Of a stretch of 64,000 bases of DNA, positions 38,321 through 52,600 are shown in pieces (the first letter of the stretch is position 1; every line of letters starts with the position of its first letter). This DNA comes from Parietaria judaica (taxonomy: Eukaryota; Streptophyta; Magnoliopsida; Rosales; Urticaceae): contig OX940867.1 of the NCBI GenBank assembly GCA_954871525.1, positions 19,879,343 to 19,943,342 of the forward strand, in the 5' to 3' direction. The notes below the pieces were generated by a model. That model did no database searches, was not told the DNA's origin, and worked only from the letters and a program-made list of their open reading frames with translations. Position numbers and translations under genes: made by a program.

Positions 38321-41300
38321 ATGGGAAAGAGACTCAGTTTTTTTTGGAGCACGCATTAATTGTTGAAACTCGGTTTTAAGAGAGCTCCAAAATCTCTTAA
38401 TGCCAACACTAACCCAATTTATAATAATACCACCCTAATGAAGGTCTAGAAACTCAAATTTCATCAAGAACACATCGTGTTTGCTCTCGTAAGAAAACCA
38501 ATTTTTAACATTTTTTGGTAATTATTTTAACCCGTTAAAATTTTGATATAGAAACTACGAGATAGTGCTTCTCTATTTAGCAATTAAAATGATTAAATAT
38601 TATACAATAACACATTATTAAGCATTTTGAAGATCATGTTTTGTTTAAAATATCGTTTAGTTAGGGTTCTTTCGCGTATATGGGAAAAAGACTCAGTTTG
38701 TTTTGGAGCACGCACAAATTGTTGAAACTGGGTTTTAAAAGAGCTCCAAAAACTTTTAATGCCAAAACTAACGCAATTTATAATACTACCACCCTAATAA
38801 AGGTCAAGCAACTCAAATTTCATCAAGAACGCATCGTATTTGGGCTCCTAAGAAAACCAATTTTTAACACTTTTCGGTAATGATTTTGGACCCGTTAACA
38901 GCCTGATGCAGAAATTACGAAATAGGGCTTTGCTATTTAGGGATTAAAATAAGTAAATGTGATACAATTACACATTATTAAACAATTATAAGTTCATGTT
39001 TTGTCTAAAATATCGTTTAATTAGGGTTTTTTCGCGTAAAACCGGAAAAAGACTAAATTTTTTTTTGAGCACGCATTAATTGTTGTAACTGGGTTTTAAA
39101 AGAGCTCCAAAAACTTTTAATGCCAAAACTATCCCAACTTATAATGATACAACCCTAATGAAGGTCTAGACACTTAAATTTCATCAAGAACGCATCGTGT
39201 TTGGGCTCGTAAGAAAACCAATTTTTTACATTTTTCGGTAATGATTTTAACCCGTTAACAGCTTGATGCAGAAACTACGAGATAGGGATTTGCTATATAG
39301 GGATTAAAATAAGTAAATTTGATACAATTACACATTTTTATACATTTTGAAGTTGATGTTTTGTTTAAAATATCGTTTAATTAGGGTTCTTTCGCGTAAA
39401 ATGGGAAAAAGACTCAGTTTTTTTTGGAGCACGCATTAATTGTTGAAACTCGGTTTTAAGAGAGCTCCAAAATCTCTTAATGCCAACACTAACCCAATTT
39501 ATAATAATACCACCCTAATGAAGGTCTAGAAACTCAAATTTCATCAAGAACACATCGTGTTTGCTCTCATAAGAAAACCAATTTTTAACATTTTTTGGTA
39601 ATTATTTTAACCCGTTAAAATTTTTATATAGAAACTACGAGATAGTGCTTCTCTATTTAGGGATTAAAATGATTAAATATTATACAATAACACATTATTA
39701 AGCATTTTGAAGATCATGTTTTGTTTAAAATATCGTTTAGTTACGGTTCTTTCGCGTAAATGGGAAAAAGACTCAGTTTGTTTTGGAGCACGCACAAATT
39801 GTTGAAACTGGGTTTTAAAAGAGCTCCAAAAACTTTTAATGCCAAAACTAACGCAATTTATAATACTACCACCCTAATAAAGGTCAAGCAACTCAAATTT
39901 CATCAAGAACGCATCGTATTTGGGCTCCTAAGAAAACCAATTTTTAACACTTTTCGGTAATGATTTTGGACCCGTTAACAGCTTGATGCAGAAATTACGA
40001 GATAGGGCTTTGCTATTTACGGATTAAAATAAGTAAATGTGATACAATTACACATTATTAAGCATTTATAAGTTCATGTTTTGTCTAAAATATCGTTTAA
40101 TTACGGTTTTTTCGCGTAAAACAGGAAAAAGACTAAATTTTTTTTGAGCACGCATTAATTGTTGAAACTGGGTTTTAAAAGAGCTCCAAAAACTTTTAAT
40201 GCCAAAACTATCCCAACTTATAATGATACCACCCTAATGAAGGTCTAGACACTCAAATTTCATCAAGAACGCATCGTATTTGGGCTCGTAAGAAAACCAA
40301 TTTTTTACATTTTTCGGTAATGATTTTAACCCGTTAACAGCTTGATGCAGAAACTACGAGATAGGGATTTGCTATATAGGGATTAAAATAAGTAAATTTG
40401 ATACAATTACACATTTTTAAGCATTTTGAAGTTGATGTTTTGTTTAAAATATCGTTTAATTAGGGTTCTTTCGGGTAAAATGGGAAAAAGACTCAGTTTT
40501 TTTTGGAGCACACATTAATTGTTGAAACTCGGTTTTAAGAGAGCTCCAAAATCTCTTAATGCCAACACTAACCCAATTTATAATAATACCACCCTAATGA
40601 AGGTCTAGAAACTCAAATTTCATCAAGAACATATCGTGTTTGCTCTCGTAAGAAAACCAACTTTTAACATTTTTTGGTAATTATTTTAACCCGTTAAAAT
40701 TTTGATATAGAAACTACGAGATAGTGCTTCTCTATTTAGGGATTAAAATGATTAAATATTATACAATATTACATTATTAAGCATTTTGAAGATCATGTTT
40801 TGTTTAAAATATCGTTTAGTTAGGGTTCTTTCGCGTAAATGGGAAAAAGACTCAGTTTGTTTTGGAGCACGCACAAATTGTTGAAACTGGGTTTTAAAAG
40901 AGCTCCAAAAACTTTTAATGCCAAAACTAACGCAATTTATAATACTACCACCCTAATAAAGGTCAAGCAACTCAAATTTCATCAAGAACGCATCGTATTG
41001 GGGCTCCTAAGAAAACCAATTTTTAACACTTTTCGGTAATGATTTTGTACCCGTTAACAGCCTGATGCAGAAATTACGAGATAGGGCTTTGCTATTTAGG
41101 GATTAAAATAAGTAAATGTGATACAATTACACATTATTAAGCATTTATAAGTTCATGTTTTGTCTAAAATATCGTTTAATTAGGGTTTTTTCGCGTAAAA
41201 CAGGAAAAAGACTAAAAAAATTTTTGAGCACGCATTAATTGTTGAAACTGGGTTTTAAAAGAGCTCCAAAAACTTTTAATGCCAAAACTATCCCAACTTA

Positions 41301-42998
41301 TAATGATATCACCCTAATGAAGGTCTAGACACTCAAATTTCATCAAGAACGCATCGTATTTGGGCTCGTAAGAAAACCAATTTTTTACATTTTTCAGTAA
41401 TGATTTTAACCCGTTAACAGCTTGATGCAGAAACTACGAGATAGGGATTTGCTATATAGGCATTAAAATAAGTAAATTTGATACAATTACACATTTTTAA
41501 GCATTTTGAAGTTGATGTTTTGTTTAAAATATCGTTTAATTAGGGTTCTTTCGCGTAAAATGGGAAAAAGACTCAGTTTTTTTTGGAGCACGCATGAAAT
41601 GTTGAAAGTCGGTTTTAAGAGAGCTCCAAAATCTCTTAATGCCAACACTAATCCAATATATAATAATACCACCCTAATGAAGGTCTAGAAACTCAAATTT
41701 CATCAAGAACACATCGTGTTTGCTCTCATAAGAAAACCAATTTTTAACATTTTTTGGTAATTATTTTAACCCGTTAAAATTTTGATATAGAAACTACGAG
41801 ATAGTGCTTCTCTATTTAGGGATTAAAATGATTAAATATTATACAATAACACATTATTAAGCATTTTGAAGATCATGTTTTGTTTAAAATATCGTTTAGT
41901 TAGGGTTCTTTCACGTAAATGGGAAAAAGACTCAGTTTGTTTTGGAGCACGCACAAATTGTTGAAACTGGGTTTTAAAAGAGCTCCAAAAACTTTTAATG
42001 CCAAAACTAACGCAATTTATAATACTACCACCCTAATAAAGGTCAAGCAACTCAAATTTCATCAAGAACGCATCGTATTTGGGCTCCTAAGAAAACCAAT
42101 TTTTAACACTTTTCGGTAATGATTTTGGACCCGTTAACAGCTTGATGCAGAAATTACGAGATAGGGCTTTGCTATTTAGGGATTAAAATAAGTAAATGTG
42201 ATACAATTACACATTATTAAGCATTTATAAGTTCATGTTTTGTCTAAAATATCGTTTAATTAGGGTTTTTTCGCGTAAAACAGGAAAAAGACTAAATTTT
42301 TTTTTGAGCACGCATTAATTGTTGAAACTGGGTTTTAAAAGAGCTCCAAAAACTTTTAATGCAAAAACTATCCCAAATTATAATGATATCACCCTAATGA
42401 AGGTCTAGACACTCAAATTTCATCAAGAACGCATCGTATTTGGGCTCGTAAGAAAACAAATTTTTTACATTTTTCGGTAATGATTTTAACCCGTTAACAG
42501 CTTGATGCAGAAACTACGAGATAGGGTTTTGCTATATAGGGATTAAAATAAGTAAATTTGATACAATTACACATTTTTAAGCATTTTGAAGTTGATGTTT
42601 TGTTTAAAATATCGTTTAATTAGGGTTCTTTCGCGTAAAATGGGAAAAAGACTCAGTTTTTTTTGGAGCACGCATTAATTGTTGAAACTCGGTTTTAAGA
42701 GAGCTCCAAAATCTCTTAATGCCAACACTAACCCAATATATAATAAAACCACCCTAATGAAGGTCTAGAAACTCAAATTTCATCAAGAACACATCGTGTT
42801 TGCTTTCATAAGAAAACCAATTTTTAACATTTTTTGGTAATTATTTTAACCCGTTAAAATTTTGATATAGAAACTACGAGATAGTGCTTCTCTATTTAGG
42901 GATTAAAATGATTAAATATTATACAATAACACATTATTAAGCATTTTGAAGATCATGTTTTGTTTAAAATATCGTTTAGTTAGGGTTCTTTCGCGTAA

Positions 42999-43359
42999 AT
43001 GGGAAAAAGACTCAGTTTGTTTTGGAGCACGCACAAATTGTTGAAACTGGGTTTTAAAAGAGCTCCAAAAACTTTTAATGCCAAAACTAACGCAATTTAT
43101 AATACTACCACCCTAATAAAGGTCAAGCAACTCAAATTTCATCAAGAACGCATCGTATTTGGGCTCCTAAGAAAACCAATTTTTAACACTTTTCGGTAAT
43201 GATTTTGGACCCGTTAACAGCTTGATGCAGAAATTACGAGATAGGGCTTTGCTATTTAGGGATTAAAATAAGTAAATGTGATACAATTACACATTATTAA
43301 GCATTTATAAGTTCATGTTTTGTCTAAAATATCGTTTAATTAGGGTTTTTTCGCGTAAA
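42999..43359 (+). repeat. Representative alpha monomer (361 bp)
   Basis: A clean example of the first monomer type, cut at 'atgggaaaaag'. Distinctive features are 'cacgcacaaattg', 'actaacgcaat', 'aataaaggtcaagc', 'ggctcctaag', 'gattttggacccg' and 'tttataagttcatg'. A 66-codon open frame starts at its first base in nearly every copy; it is treated as incidental. This is the monomer type hit by the retrotransposon. Confidence 0.9.
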
Positions 43360-43719
43360 ACAGGAAAAAGACTAAAAATTTTTTTGAGCAGGCATTAATT
43401 GTTGAAACTGGGTTTAAAAAGAGCTCCAAAAACTTTTAATGCAAAAACTATCCCAACTTATAATGATATCACCCTAATGAAGGTCTAGACACTCAAATTT
43501 CATCAAGAACGCATCGTATTTGGGCTCGTAAGAAAACAAATTTTTTACATTTTTCGGTAATGATTTTAACCCGTTAACAGCTTGATGCAGAAACTACGAG
43601 ATAGGGTTTTGCTATATAGGGATTAAAATAAGTAAATTTGATACAATTACACATTTTTAAGCATTTTGAAGTTGATGTTTTGTTTAAAATATCGTTTAAT
43701 TAGGGTTCTTTCGCGTAAA
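43360..43719 (+). repeat. Representative beta monomer (360 bp)
   Basis: A clean example of the second type, starting 'acaggaaaaagacta'. It is marked by 'gaaggtctagacactc', 'ggctcgtaag', 'aattttttacatttttcgg' and 'gctatatagg'. The A/T run just inside its start is the most variable spot in the array. By eye it is roughly 85-88% identical to alpha. Confidence 0.9.
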
Positions 43720-44078
43720 ATGGGAAAAAGACTCAGTTTTTTTTGGAGCACGCATTAATTGTTGAAACTCGGTTTTAAGAGAGCTCCAAAATCTCTTAAT
43801 GCCAACACTAACCCAATATATAATAATACCACCCTAATGAAGGTCTAGAAACTCAAATTTCATCAAGAACACATCGTGTTTGCTCTCATAAGAAAACCAA
43901 TTTTTAACATTTTTTGGTAATTATTTTAACCCGTTAAAATTTTGATATAGAAACTACGAGATAGTGCTTCTCTATTTAGGGATTAAAGTGATTAAATATT
44001 ATACAATAACACATTATTAAGCATTTTGAAGATCATGTTTTGTTTAAAATATCGTTTAGTTAGGGTTCTTTCGCGTAA
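43720..44078 (+). repeat. Representative gamma monomer (359 bp)
   Basis: A clean example of the third type, starting 'atgggaaaaagactcag'. It is marked by 'gaaactcggttttaagag', 'catcgtgtttgctctc', 'cccgttaaaattttgatat' and 'gtgcttctctattta'. With the alpha and beta above it makes one exact 1080-bp HOR. Confidence 0.9.
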
Positions 44079-46630
44079 ATGGGAAAAAGACTCAGTTTGT
44101 TTTGGAGCACGCACAAATTGTTGAAACTGGGTTTTAAAAGAGCTCCAAAAACTTTTAATGCCAAAACTAACGCAATTTATAATACTACCACCCTAATAAA
44201 GGTCAAGCAACTCAAATTTCATCAAGAACGCATCGTATTTGGGCTCCTAAGAAAACCAATTTTTAACACTTTTCGGTAATGATTTTGGACCCGTTAACAG
44301 CTTGATGCAGAAATTACGAGATAGGGCTTTGCTATATAGGGATTAAAATAAGTAAATGTGATACAATTACATATTATTAAGCATTTATAAGTTCATGTTT
44401 TGTCTAAAATATCGTTTAATTAGGGTTTTTTCGCGTAAAACAGGAAAAAGACTAAATTTTTTTTTGAGCACGCATTAATTGTTGAAACTGGGTTTTAAAA
44501 GAGCTCTAAAAACTTTTAATGCAAAAACTATCCCAAATTATAATGATATCACCCTAATGAAGGTCTAGACACTCAAATTTCATCAAGAACGCATCGTATT
44601 TGGGCTCGTAAGAAAACAAATTTTTTACATTTTTCGGTAATGATTTTAACCCGTTAACAGCTTGATGCAGAAACTACGAGATAGGGTTTTGCTATATAGG
44701 GATTAAAATAAGTAAATTTGATACAATTACACATTTTTAAGCATTTTGAAGTTGATGTTTTGTTTAAAATATCGTTTAATTAGGGTTCTTTCGCGTAAAA
44801 TGGGAAAAAGACTCAGTTGTTTTTGGAGCACGCATTAATTGTTGAAACTCGGTTTTAAGAGAGCTCCAAAATCTCTTAATGCCAACACTAACCCAATATA
44901 TAATAATACCACCCTAATGAAGGTCTAGAAACTCAAATTTCATCAAGAACACATCGTGTTTGCTTTCATAAGAAAACCAATTTTTAACATTTTTTGGTAA
45001 TTATTTTAACCCGTTAAAATTTTGATATAGAAACTACGAGATAGTGCTTCTCTATTTAGGGATTAAAATGATTAAATATTATACAATAACACATTATTAA
45101 GCATTTTGAAGATCATGTTTTGTTTAAAATATCGTTTAGTTAGGGTTCTTTCGCGTAAATGGGAAAAAGACTCAGTTTGTTTTGGAGCACGCACAAATTG
45201 TTGAAACTGGGTTTTAAAAGAGCTCCAAAAACTTTTAATGCCAAAACTAACGCAATTTATAATACTACCACCCTAATAAAGGTCAAGCAACTCAAATTTC
45301 ATCAAGAACGCATCGTATTTGGGCTCCTAAGAAAACCAATTTTTAACACTTTTCGGTAATGATTTTGGACCCGTTAACAGCCTGATGCAGAAATTACGAG
45401 ATAGGGCTTTGCTATTTAGGGATTAAAATAAGTAAATGTGATACAATTACACATTATTAAGCATTTATAAGTTCATGTTTTGTCTAAAATATCGTTTAAT
45501 TAGGGTTTTTTCGCGTAAAACAGGAATAAGACTAAATTTTTTTTTGAGCACGCACTAATTGTTGAAACTGGGTTTTAAAAGAGCTCCAAAAACTTTGAAT
45601 GCCAAAACTATCCCAACTTATAATGATATCACCCTAATGAAGGTCTAGACACTCAAATTTCATCAAGAACGCATCGTATTTGGGCTCGTAAGAAAACCAA
45701 TTTTTTACATTTTTCGGTAATGATTTTAACCCGTTAACAACTTGATGCAGAAACTACGAGATAGGGATTTGCTATATAGGGATTAAAATAAGTAAATTTG
45801 ATACAATTACACATTTTTAAGCATTTTGAAGTTGATGTTTTGTTTAAAATATCATTTAATTAGGGTTCTTTCGCGTAAAATGGGAAAAAGACTCAGTTTT
45901 TTTTTTGGAGCACGCATTAATTGTTGAAACTCGGTTTTAAGAGAGCTCCAAAATCTCTTAATGCCAACACTAACCCAATATATAATAATACCACCCTAAT
46001 GAAGGTCTAGAAACTCAAATTTCATCAAGAACACATCGTGTTTGCTCTCATAAGAAAACCAATTTTTAACATTTTTTGGTAATTATTTTAACCCGTTAAA
46101 ATTTTGATATAGAAACTACGAGATAGTGCTTCTCTATTTAGGGATTAAAATGATTAAATATTATACAATAACACATTATTAAGCATTTTGAAGATCATGT
46201 TTTGTTTAAAATATCGTTTAGTTAGAGTTCTTTCGCGTAAATGGGAAAAAGACTCAGTTTGTTTTGGAGCACGCACAAATTGTTGAAACTGGGTTTTAAA
46301 AGAGCTCCAAAAACTTTTAATGCCAAAACTAACGCAATTTATAATACTTCCACCCTAATAAAGGTCAAGCAACTCAAATTTAATCAAGAACGCATCGTAT
46401 TTGAGCTCCTAAGAAAACCAATTTTTAACACTTTTCGGTAATGATTTTGGACCCGTTAACAGCTTGATGCAGAAATTACGAGATAGGGCTTTGCTATTTA
46501 GGGATTAAAATAAGTAAATGTGATACAATTACACATTATTAAGCATTTATAAGTTCATGTTTTGTCTAAAATATCGTTTAATTAGGGTTTTTTCGCGTAA
46601 AACAGGAATAAGACTAAATTTTTTTTTTGA

Positions 46631-49600
46631 GCACGCATTAATTGTTGAAACTGGGTTTTAAAAGAGCTCCAAAAACTTTTAATGCCAAAACTATCCCAAC
46701 TTATAATGATACCACCCTAATGAAGGTCTAGACACTCAAATTTCATCAAGAACGCATCGTATTTGGGCTCGTAAGAAAACCAATTTTTTACATTTTTCGG
46801 TAATGATTTTAACCCGTTAACAGCTTGATGCAGAAACTACGAGATAGGGATTTGCTATATAGGGATTAAAATAAGTAAATTTGATACAATTACACATTTT
46901 TAAGCATTTTGAAGTTGATGTTTTGTTTAAAATATCGTTTAATTAGGGTTCTTTCGGGTAAAATGGGAAAAAGACTCAGTTTTTTTTGGAGCACACATTA
47001 ATTGTTGAAACTCGGTTTTAAGAGAGCTCCAAAATCTCTTAATGCCAACACTAACCCAATTTATAATAATACCACCCTAATGAAGGTCTAGAAACTCAAA
47101 TTTCATCAAGAACATATCGTGTTTGCTCTCGTAAGAAAACCAACTTTTAACATTTTTTGGTAATTATTTTAACCCGTTAAAATTTTGATATAGAAACTAC
47201 GAGATAGTGCTTCTCTATTTAGGGATTAAAATGATTAAATATTATACAATATTACATTATTAAGCATTTTGAAGATCATGTTTTGTTTAAAATATCGTTT
47301 AGTTAGGGTTCTTTCGCGTAAATGGGAAAAAGACTCAGTTTGTTTTGGAGCACGCACAAATTGTTGAAACTGGGTTTTAAAAGAGCTCCAAAAACTTTTA
47401 ATGCCAAAACTAACGCAATTTATAATACTACCACCCTAATAAAGGTCAAGCAACTCAAATTTCATCAAGAACGCATCGTATTGGGGCTCCTAAGAAAACC
47501 AATTTTTAACACTTTTCGGTAATGATTTTGTACCCGTTAACAGCCTGATGCAGAAATTACGAGATAGGGCTTTGCTATTTAGGGATTAAAATAAGTAAAT
47601 GTGATACAATTACACATTATTAAGCATTTATAAGTTCATGTTTTGTCTAAAATATCGTTTAATTAGGGTTTTTTCGCGTAAAACAGGAAAAAGACTAAAA
47701 AAATTTTTGAGCACGCATTAATTGTTGAAACTGGGTTTTAAAAGAGCTCCAAAAACTTTTAATGCCAAAACTATCCCAACTTATAATAATACCACCCTAA
47801 TGAAGGTCTAGACACTCAAATTTCATCAAGAACGCATCGTATTTGGGCTCGTAAGAAAACCAATTTTTTACATTTTTCAGTAATGATTTTAACCCGTTAA
47901 CAGCTTGATGCAGAAACTACGAGATAGGGATTTGCTATATAGGCATTAAAATAAGTAAATTTGATACAATTACACATTTTTAAGCATTTTGAAGTTGATG
48001 TTTTGTTTAAAATATCGTTTAATTAGGGTTCTTTCGCGTAAAATGGGAAAAAGACTCAGTTTTTTTTGGAGCACGCATGAAATGTTGAAAGTCGGTTTTA
48101 AGAGAGCTCCAAAATCTCTTAATGCCAACACTAATCCAATATATAATAATACCACCCTAATGAAGGTCTAGAAACTCAAATTTCATCAAGAACACATCGT
48201 GTTTGCTCTCATAAGAAAACCAATTTTTAACATTTTTTGGTAATTATTTTAACCCGTTAAAATTTTGATATAGAAACTACGAGATAGTGCTTCTCTATTT
48301 AGGGATTAAAATGATTAAATATTATACAATAACACATTATTAAGCATTTTGAAGATCATGTTTTGTTTAAAATATCGTTTAGTTAGGGTTCTTTCACGTA
48401 AATGGGAAAAAGACTCAGTTTGTTTTGGAGCACGCACAAATTGTTGAAACTGGGTTTTAAAAGAGCTCCAAAAACTTTTAATGCCAAAACTAACGCAATT
48501 TATAATACTACCACCCTAATAAAGGTCAAGCAACTCAAATTTCATCAAGAACGCATCGTATTTGGGCTCCTAAGAAAACCAATTTTTAACACTTTTCGGT
48601 AATGATTTTGGACCCGTTAACAGCTTGATGCAGAAATTACGAGATAGGGCTTTGCTATTTAGGGATTAAAATAAGTAAATGTGATACAATTACACATTAT
48701 TAAGCATTTATAAGTTCATGTTTTGTCTAAAATATCGTTTAATTAGGGTTCTTTCGCGTAAAACAGGAAAAAGACTAAATTTTTTTTTGAGCACGCATTA
48801 ATTGTTGAAACTGGGTTTTAAAAGAGCTCCAAAAACTTTTAATGCAAAAACTATCCCAAATTATAATGATATCACCCTAATGAAGGTCTAGACACTCAAA
48901 TTTCATCAAGAACGCATCGTATTTGGGCTCGTAAGAAAACAAATTTTTTACATTTTTCGGTAATGATTTTAACCCGTTAACAGCTTGATGCAGAAACTAC
49001 GAGATAGGGTTTTGCTATATAGGGATTAAAATAAGTAAATTTGATACAATTACACATTTTTAAGCATTTTTAAGTTGATGTTTTGTTTAAAATATCGTTT
49101 AATTAGGGTTCTTTCGCGTAAAATGGGAAAAAGACTCAGTTTTTTTTGGAGCACGCATTAATTGTTGAAACTCGGTTTTAAGAGAGCTCCAAAATCTCTT
49201 AATGCCAACACTAACCCAATATATAATAAAACCACCCTAATGAAGGTCTAGAAACTCAAATTTCATCAAGAACACATCGTGTTTGCTTTCATAAGAAAAC
49301 CAATTTTTAACATTTTTTGGTAATTATTTTAACCCGTTAAAATTTTGATATAGAAACTACGAGATAGTGCTTCTCTATTTAGGGATTAAAATGATTAAAT
49401 ATTATACAATAACACATTATTAAGCATTTTGAAGATCATGTTTTGTTTAAAATATCGTTTAGTTAGGGTTCTTTCGCGTAAATGGGAAAAAGACTCAGTT
49501 TGTTTTGGAGCACGCACAAATTGTTGAAACTGGGTTTTAAAAGAGCTCCAAAAACTTTTAATGCCAAAACTAACGCAATTTATAATACTACCACCCTAAT

Positions 49601-52600
49601 AAAGGTCAAGCAACTCAAATTTCATCAAGAACGCATCGTATTTGGGCTCCTAAGAAAACCAATTTTTAACACTTTTCGGTAATGATTTTGGACCCGTTAA
49701 CAGCTTGATGCAGAAATTACGAGATAGGGCTTTGCTATTTAGGGATTAAAATAAGTAAATGTGATACAATTACACATTATTAAGCATTTATAAGTTCATG
49801 TTTTGTCTAAAATATCGTTTAATTAGGGTTTTTTCGCGTAAAACAGGAAAAAGACTAAAAATTTTTTTGAGCAGGCATTAATTGTTGAAACTGGGTTTAA
49901 AAAGAGCTCCAAAAACTTTTAATGCAAAAACTATCCCAACTTATAATGATATCACCCTAATGAAGGTCTAGACACTCAAATTTCATCAAGAACGCATCGT
50001 ATTTGGGCTCGTAAGAAAACAAATTTTTTACATTTTTCGGTAATGATTTTAACCCGTTAGCAGCTTGATGCAGAAACTACGAGATAGGGTTTTGCTATAT
50101 AGGGATTAAAATAAGTAAATTTGATACAATTACACATTTTTAAGCATTTTGAAGTTGATGTTTTGTTTAAAATATCGTTTAATTAGGGTTCTTTCGCGTA
50201 AAATGGGAAAAAGACTCAGTTTTTTTTGGAGCACGCATTAATTGTTGAAACTCGGTTTTAAGAGAGCTCCAAAATCTCTTAATGCCAACACTAACCCAAT
50301 ATATAATAATACCACCCTAATGAAGGTCTAGAAACTCAAATTTCATCAAGAACACATCGTGTTTGCTCTCATAAGAAAACCAATTTTTAACATTTTTTGG
50401 TAATTATTTTAACCCGTTAAAATTTTGATATAGAAACTACGAGATAGTGCTTCTCTATTTAGGGATTAAAGTGATTAAATATTATACAATAACACATTAT
50501 TAAGCATTTTGAAGATCATGTTTTGTTTAAAATATCGTTTAGTTAGGGTTCTTTCGCGTAAATGGGAAAAAGACTCAGTTTGTTTTGGAGCACGCACAAA
50601 TTGTTGAAACTGGGTTTTAAAAGAGCTCCAAAAACTTTTAATGCCAAAACTAACGCAATTTATAATACTACCACCCTAATAAAGGTCAAGCAACTCAAAT
50701 TTCATCAAGAACGCATCGTATTTGGGCTCCTAAGAAAACCAATTTTTAACACTTTTCGGTAATGATTTTGGACCCGTTAACAGCTTGATGCAGAAATTAC
50801 GAGATAGGGCTTTGCTATATAGGGATTAAAATAAGTAAATGTGATACAATTACATATTATTAAGCATTTATAAGTTCATGTTTTGTCTAAAATATCGTTT
50901 AATTAGGGTTTTTTCGCGTAAAACAGGAAAAAGACTAAATTTTTTTTTGAGCACGCATTAATTGTTGAAACTGGGTTTTAAAAGAGCTCTAAAAACTTTT
51001 AATGCAAAAACTATCCCAAATTATAATGATATCACCCTAATGAAGGTCTAGACACTCAAATTTCATCAAGAACGCATCGTATTTGGGCTCGTAAGAAAAC
51101 AAATTTTTTACATTTTTCGGTAATGATTTTAACCCGTTAACAGCTTGATGCAGAAACTACGAGATAGGGATTTGCTATATAGGGATTAAAATAAGTAAAT
51201 TTGATACAATTACACATTTTTAAGCATTTTGAAGTTGATGTTTTGTTTAAAATATCGTTTAATTAGGGTTCTTTCGCGTAAAATGGGAAAAAGACTCAGT
51301 TGTTTTTGGAGCACGCATTAATTGTTGAAACTCGGTTTTAAGAGAGCTCCAAAATCTCTTAATGCCAACACTAACCCAATATATAATAATACCACCCTAA
51401 TGAAGGTCTAGAAACTCAAATTTCATCAAGAACACATCGTGTTTGCTTTCATAAGAAAACCAATTTTTAACATTTTTTGGTAATTATTTTAACCCGTTAA
51501 AATTTTGATATAGAAACTACGAGATAGTGCTTCTCTATTTAGGGATTAAAATGATTAAATATTATACAATAACACATTATTAAGCATTTTGAAGATCATG
51601 TTTTGTTTAAAATATCGTTTAGTTAGGGTTCTTTCGCGTAAATGGGAAAAAGACTCAGTTTGTTTTGGAGCACGCACAAATTGTTGAAACTGGGTTTTAA
51701 AAGAGCTCCAAAAACTTTTAATGCCAAAACTAACGCAATTTATAATACTACCACCCTAATAAAGGTCAAGCAACTCAAATTTCATCAAGAACGCATCGTA
51801 TTTGGGCTCCTAAGAAAACCAATTTTTAACACTTTTCGGTAATGATTTTGGACCCGTTAACAGCTTGATGCAGAAATTACGAGATAGGGCTTTGCTATTT
51901 AGGGATTAAAATAAGTAAATGTGATACAATTACACATTATTAAGCATTTATAAGTTCATGTTTTGTCTAAAATATCGTTTAATTAGGGTTTTTTCGCGTA
52001 AAACAGGAATAAGACTAAATTTTTTTTTGAGCACGCACTAATTGTTGAAACTGGGTTTTAAAAGAGCTCCAAAAACTTTGAATGCCAAAACTATCCCAAC
52101 TTATAATGATATCACCCTAATGAAGGTCTAGACACTCAAATTTCATCAAGAACGCATCGTATTTGGGCTCGTAAGAAAACCAATTTTTTACATTTTTCGG
52201 TAATGATTTTAACCCGTTAACAACTTGATGCAGAAACTACGAGATAGGGATTTGCTATATAGGGATTAAAATAAGTAAATTTGATACAATTACACATTTT
52301 TAAGCATTTTGAAGTTGATGTTTTGTTTAAAATATCATTTAATTAGGGTTCTTTCGCGTAAAATGGGAAAAAGACTCAGTTTTTTTTTTGGAGCACGCAT
52401 TAATTGTTGAAACTCGGTTTTAAGAGAGCTCCAAAATCTCTTAATGCCAACACTAACCCAATATATAATAATACCACCCTAATGAAGGTCTAGAAACTCA
52501 AATTTCATCAAGAACACATCGTGTTTGCTCTCATAAGAAAACCAATTTTTAACATTTTTTGGTAATTATTTTAACCCGTTAAAATTTTGATATAGAAACT

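Larger units (their letters stand above)
40148..46630 (+). repeat. Six-HOR duplicated block, copy 1 (6483 bp)
   Basis: Private variants in this block recur 6483 bp to the right: the altered gamma 'gcatgaaatgttgaaagtc' (41591 and 48074), 'aatactcatt'-free 'ggaataag' beta starts, and the alpha with 'aatacttccacc' and 'atttgagctcc' (46241 and 52724 units). The left edge cannot be placed better than a few hundred bases because the flanking beta is near consensus; just left of 40148 the T-run length and 'ggaaaaag' versus 'ggaataag' differ. Confidence 0.88.

Noticed and set aside
41487..41688. Overlapping 60- and 61-codon frames on both strands at 41487-41688, repeated at 47970-48171.
   Set aside because: They come from one mutated gamma monomer copied by the 6483-bp duplication. 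Identity is due to the recent duplication, not coding constraint.
42999..43199. Recurring 66-codon (or 84-codon) open frame at the start of nearly every alpha monomer, as a gene family of small basic proteins.
   Set aside because: The frame is the same repeat DNA over and over; its start and length change with T-run length (84-codon forms arise by 1-bp shifts). There is no codon-position pattern in the differences I can see, no promoter and no known domain. Homogenisation of the satellite explains its persistence.
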